A stretch of 64,000 nucleotides of DNA from Mycobacterium sp. Lineage in GTDB: Bacteria; Actinomycetota; Actinomycetes; Mycobacteriales; Mycobacteriaceae. Of this stretch, positions 60,843 through 64,000 are shown piece after piece. The notes under the pieces were generated by a model that saw only the letters and a list, made by a program, of their open reading frames with translations, searched no databases and was not told where the DNA came from. Position 1 is the stretch's first letter; every line of letters begins with the position of its first letter. The DNA lies in NCBI RefSeq assembly GCF_002863225.1, contig NZ_PKEK01000010.1, positions 85,986 to 149,985 of the forward strand, given 5' to 3'. Made by a program: the position numbers and the translations under genes.

Positions 60843-63305
60843 ATGTCACCGACAGATCGCCGCCCTCAGCCCGCTGACGACGGCAGCACCACTAAGCTCG
60901 CCGCGGCGGGTGGCATCAGCGTGCCGCCGTTGACGGTCTGGGTCGGATCGGCGATGTACACCTTCCCGGTCGCGCGCGACGTCGTCGTCGGCCGCGACCG
61001 TCATTGCGACATCTGCTTCAAGGACGTCAACCCCGAGGATCTGACCCTGATATCGCGGGTGCACGCGATTCTGCGATTCGACGGCGATCGCTGGGTGCTC
61101 GTCGACAAGAGCCAGAACGGCATTTACGTCGCGGGGTCACGCTCCCCGGTGGTCCCGATCGCGGACCGCCTCAGCGTCGCGCTGGGCAACCCGCGGGGCC
61201 CCCAGCTGACTTTCCGCGTCGCCACCCCGAATGTATCGGCACCGGCCCGGGCCGACAGCCCTGCGACGGAGGTGTTCCGTGCGGCCCCCTCGCGCCCCCA
61301 GCCTCGCCCCCCGGGCCCACCCCCGACGCGGGCACAGTCCCGGCCGCTGCGTCCGCCGGGGCCGGAGTCGTCGCCGAATCGGCCGTCCCCCGTTCGCGGT
61401 ACGGCGACGATCGGCCGCGCCAAAACCAACAGCATCGTCGTCGAGGACGCGCTTGCCTCCCGGGTGCACGCCACGCTGGAGTCGACGCCGGCCGGGTTGG
61501 TGATCCGCGACAACGGCAGCAGCAATGGGACTTTCGTCAACGGCACGCTGATCACCGAGGCAAGGCTGCGCGACGGCGACATCGTCACGATCGGCAACAC
61601 CGACCTGCTCGCGACCGGCAATACCGTGGTGCCTCAGCGCGCCGTGACCCGGATCAGCGGGCTGACCGCACATGGACTGGCGCTGACGATCGACGGCCGC
61701 CAGCTTCTCGACGACGTGTCTTTCACGGCGAAGCCGGGCACGCTCACCGCGGTGATCGGGCCGTCCGGGGCCGGTAAGTCGACACTGGTCAAGCTGATCG
61801 GCGGGGCTACGTCGCCGAGCGCGGGGATGGTCGCGTTCGACGGTCACGACGTGCACGTCGAATACGCGTCGATGCGCTCGCGTATCGGCATGGTCCCCCA
61901 GGACGATGTCGTGCACCGCCAGCTCACCGTCGAACAGGCCCTGAATTTCGCCGCCGAGTTGCGGCTGCCGCCCGACACCACCGCCGACGATCGACGGGAG
62001 GTCGTCGAGCGGGTGCTCGACGAGCTGGAGTTGGCCCCGCACAAGGACACTCGCGTCGACAAGCTGTCTGGCGGCCAACGCAAACGCGCCTCGGTGGCGA
62101 TGGAACTGCTGACCGGCCCGTCGCTGCTGATCCTCGACGAACCGACGTCGGGGCTCGACCCGGCCCTGGATCGCCAGGTCATGACGATGCTGCGCCGGCT
62201 TGCCGACGCCGGCCGGGTGGTCATCGTCGTCACACACTCGCTGACCTATGTCGGCATGTGCGACCAGATTCTGCTGCTCGCACCCGGCGGCAAGACCGCG
62301 TTCGCCGATCCGCCCGCCGCCATCGGGCCGCTGATGGGCAGCACCGACTGGGCCGACATCTTTGCCCGCGTCAGCACCGATCCCGACGGCGCGCATCGGG
62401 CGTATCTCTCCCGCCATCCCTCGTCTCCGCGCCGGCCGTCCCCGACCGCCGGCGCCGTACCGCTGGGCAGTCCGCCGCGTACCAGTTCCTGGCGCCAGAT
62501 CGTGACGTTGGTGCGCCGGCAGACGCGCCTGATCACCTCCGACCGTGGCTACTTCGCGTTCCTGGCGATACTTCCGTTCGTTCTCGGCGTGCTGTCGCTG
62601 GCGGTGCCCGGCACCACCGGCCTGGGAGCCGCGGGGGCGACCGAAGAGCCGATCGACATCCTGATCCTGCTGAACATCGGCGCGGTGTTCCTGGGTACCG
62701 CCCTCACCGTGCGCGATCTGGTCGGCGAGCGGCTGATCTTCCAGCGCGAGCGCGCCGTCGGCCTGTCCGCGTCGGCCTACCTCGCCGCCAAGGTCATCGT
62801 CTACAGCATTGCGGCCTTGATCGGCGTCGCGGTCATGATCGCCATCATGACCATCGGCAAGGGCACGCCGTCGCACGGCGGCGCATTGCTGGGAAGCGGT
62901 GTCGTGCAGGCGGTTCTGGAGCTCTACCTCGGCCTGGCCCTGACCGCGGTCACCTCGGCGATGGTCGGTCTGGCGTTGTCGTCGCTGGCCCGGTCCAACG
63001 AGCAGGTGCTGCCGATGCTCGTGGTGACCATCATGGTGTCGATGGTGTTGGCCGGCGGCCTGATCCCGGTGACCGGCCGGCTGGTGCTGGATCAAATGGC
63101 CTGGTTCGTGCCCGCCCGGTGGGGGTTTGCGGCGTCGGCCTCGACCGTCGACCTGACCAGCGTCGAAGCCGGGCTACCGGTGGACCGGCTGTGGCGCCAC
63201 ACCCCCGGCGCCTGGCTGCAGGACGTCGGGATGCTGGTGCTGTCGAGCGTGGTGCTCGCCGGTCTGGTTCGCTACCGGCTGCGATTGGGTCAGCGGACGC
63301 ACTGA
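60843..63305 (+). CDS. ABC transporter with two FHA domains (Rv1747-like)
   Basis: Two FHA motifs (ISRVHAILRFDGD; SRVHATLESTPAG..DNGSSNGTFVNG); Walker A GPSGAGKST; LSGGQRKR; C-terminal TM domain. Confidence 0.93.
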   Translation: MSPTDRRPQPADDGSTTKLAAAGGISVPPLTVWVGSAMYTFPVARDVVVGRDRHCDICFKDVNPEDLTLISRVHAILRFDGDRWVLVDKSQNGIYVAGSRSPVVPIADRLSVALGNPRGPQLTFRVATPNVSAPARADSPATEVFRAAPSRPQPRPPGPPPTRAQSRPLRPPGPESSPNRPSPVRGTATIGRAKTNSIVVEDALASRVHATLESTPAGLVIRDNGSSNGTFVNGTLITEARLRDGDIVTIGNTDLLATGNTVVPQRAVTRISGLTAHGLALTIDGRQLLDDVSFTAKPGTLTAVIGPSGAGKSTLVKLIGGATSPSAGMVAFDGHDVHVEYASMRSRIGMVPQDDVVHRQLTVEQALNFAAELRLPPDTTADDRREVVERVLDELELAPHKDTRVDKLSGGQRKRASVAMELLTGPSLLILDEPTSGLDPALDRQVMTMLRRLADAGRVVIVVTHSLTYVGMCDQILLLAPGGKTAFADPPAAIGPLMGSTDWADIFARVSTDPDGAHRAYLSRHPSSPRRPSPTAGAVPLGSPPRTSSWRQIVTLVRRQTRLITSDRGYFAFLAILPFVLGVLSLAVPGTTGLGAAGATEEPIDILILLNIGAVFLGTALTVRDLVGERLIFQRERAVGLSASAYLAAKVIVYSIAALIGVAVMIAIMTIGKGTPSHGGALLGSGVVQAVLELYLGLALTAVTSAMVGLALSSLARSNEQVLPMLVVTIMVSMVLAGGLIPVTGRLVLDQMAWFVPARWGFAASASTVDLTSVEAGLPVDRLWRHTPGAWLQDVGMLVLSSVVLAGLVRYRLRLGQRTH

Positions 63306-63320
63306 GGTGCGCCTCGTGGA

Positions 63321-64000
63321 CTAGTTGTTCGTCGGTGGCGGCTGCGGTTGGAAGGGGTCGTACCACCACCAGTCGGCGCGCTCGCCGGTGGGCCCGGGGC
63401 ACGGTGGGACAGCGGGCGGGGCGAGGGTCGGTGGACGTGCCAGCGAGGCCGCGCTCAGTGGTCGGCCGCAGCTGTCGGTGACGGTGAGCTGATGGGCGGG
63501 TCCGGTGATGGTGATGACACCGCGGTGGTGCAGCCGGTGGTGATAGGGACAGACCAGGACCAGGTTCGCCAATTCGGTGGGTCCGCCGTCTTCCCAGTGC
63601 CGGATGTGGTGTGCGTGCAGACCGCGGGTGGCCCCGCAGCCCGCAACCGCGCAGCTGGGGTGGCGGTGCTCGAGGACGCGACGAAGCCGTCGGCTGATCA
63701 CTCGGGTCGTTCGGCCGGCGCCGATGACCTGGCCGTCGCGCCGGAACCAGACTTCACAGTTGGCGTCACAGGTCAGATACGCGCGATCGGCGTCGGTGAG
63801 CAGCGGGCCCAGATGCAGCGCCGACACGCGCTGCTCGACGTCGACGTGCATCACCACCGTGGTGTGCTGCCCGTGTGGCCGGCGAGCTGCCTCGGCGTCC
63901 CAGCCGGCCTCGACCAGACGCATAAACGCCTCCACCGTGCTCGGCAGCGGCGGCGTGAGGTGCTCGACGCCCTCGCCGCTGCCACGATCCTGCTTCCACT
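63321..64000 (-). CDS. 13E12-type (DUF222) HNH endonuclease, C-terminal part; 5' end outside window
   Basis: CAVAGCGATRGLHAHHIRHWEDGGPTELANLVLVCPYHHRLHH. Confidence 0.88.
   Translation of the reverse strand, partial: WKQDRGSGEGVEHLTPPLPSTVEAFMRLVEAGWDAEAARRPHGQHTTVVMHVDVEQRVSALHLGPLLTDADRAYLTCDANCEVWFRRDGQVIGAGRTTRVISRRLRRVLEHRHPSCAVAGCGATRGLHAHHIRHWEDGGPTELANLVLVCPYHHRLHHRGVITITGPAHQLTVTDSCGRPLSAASLARPPTLAPPAVPPCPGPTGERADWWWYDPFQPQPPPTNN

Noticed and set aside
61137-63095. 652-aa minus-strand ORF
   Set aside because: Antisense to the FHA-ABC transporter, which has clear Walker and FHA motifs.

Overview
High-GC actinobacterial chromosome window. Gene content and protein style (PPE protein, 13E12-type HNH, PknF/Rv1747-like pair, Rv0338c/AspC pair, Rv0312-like Hsp70 protein, mycofactocin-type SDR) point to a Mycobacterium/Mycolicibacterium. 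Most of it is ordinary: Fe-S reductase, aminotransferase, rmlA, udgA, amt, dcd, a tRNA-Gly, TetR regulators, Rieske oxygenase, GH92, thiolase plus DUF35 protein, P450/SDR, cutinase, L,D-transpeptidases, Ser/Thr kinase and FHA-ABC transporter. The regions that stand out are: (1) a ~5.4 kb element in the 3' end of tRNA-Gly, bounded by a perfect 31-bp direct repeat (18029-18059 and 23469-23499). It carries an integrase remnant, a NucS/DUF91-like nuclease, a stand-alone C-terminal domain of a Type ISP restriction-modification enzyme, and a tightly packed three-gene cassette (TIGR04255-like, HTH, 'QSCDL' protein). (2) Two adjacent giant proteins (about 1370 and 1215 aa), the first with a putative beta-propeller, next to a convergent peptidoglycan-binding HExxH protein. 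(3) A translationally coupled SpoIIE phosphatase / CarH-like B12-binding protein (W-x9-EH motif) / STAS operon that looks like a B12 light-sensing partner-switching module. (4) An M4 protealysin-like protease followed directly by an emfourin-like inhibitor. (5) Three tandem paralogs with a conserved N-terminal domain, one TM helix and Pro/Gly-rich tails. No CRISPR array, rRNA or intact IS element was seen. All family calls come from reading the sequence and motifs; no database search was run.
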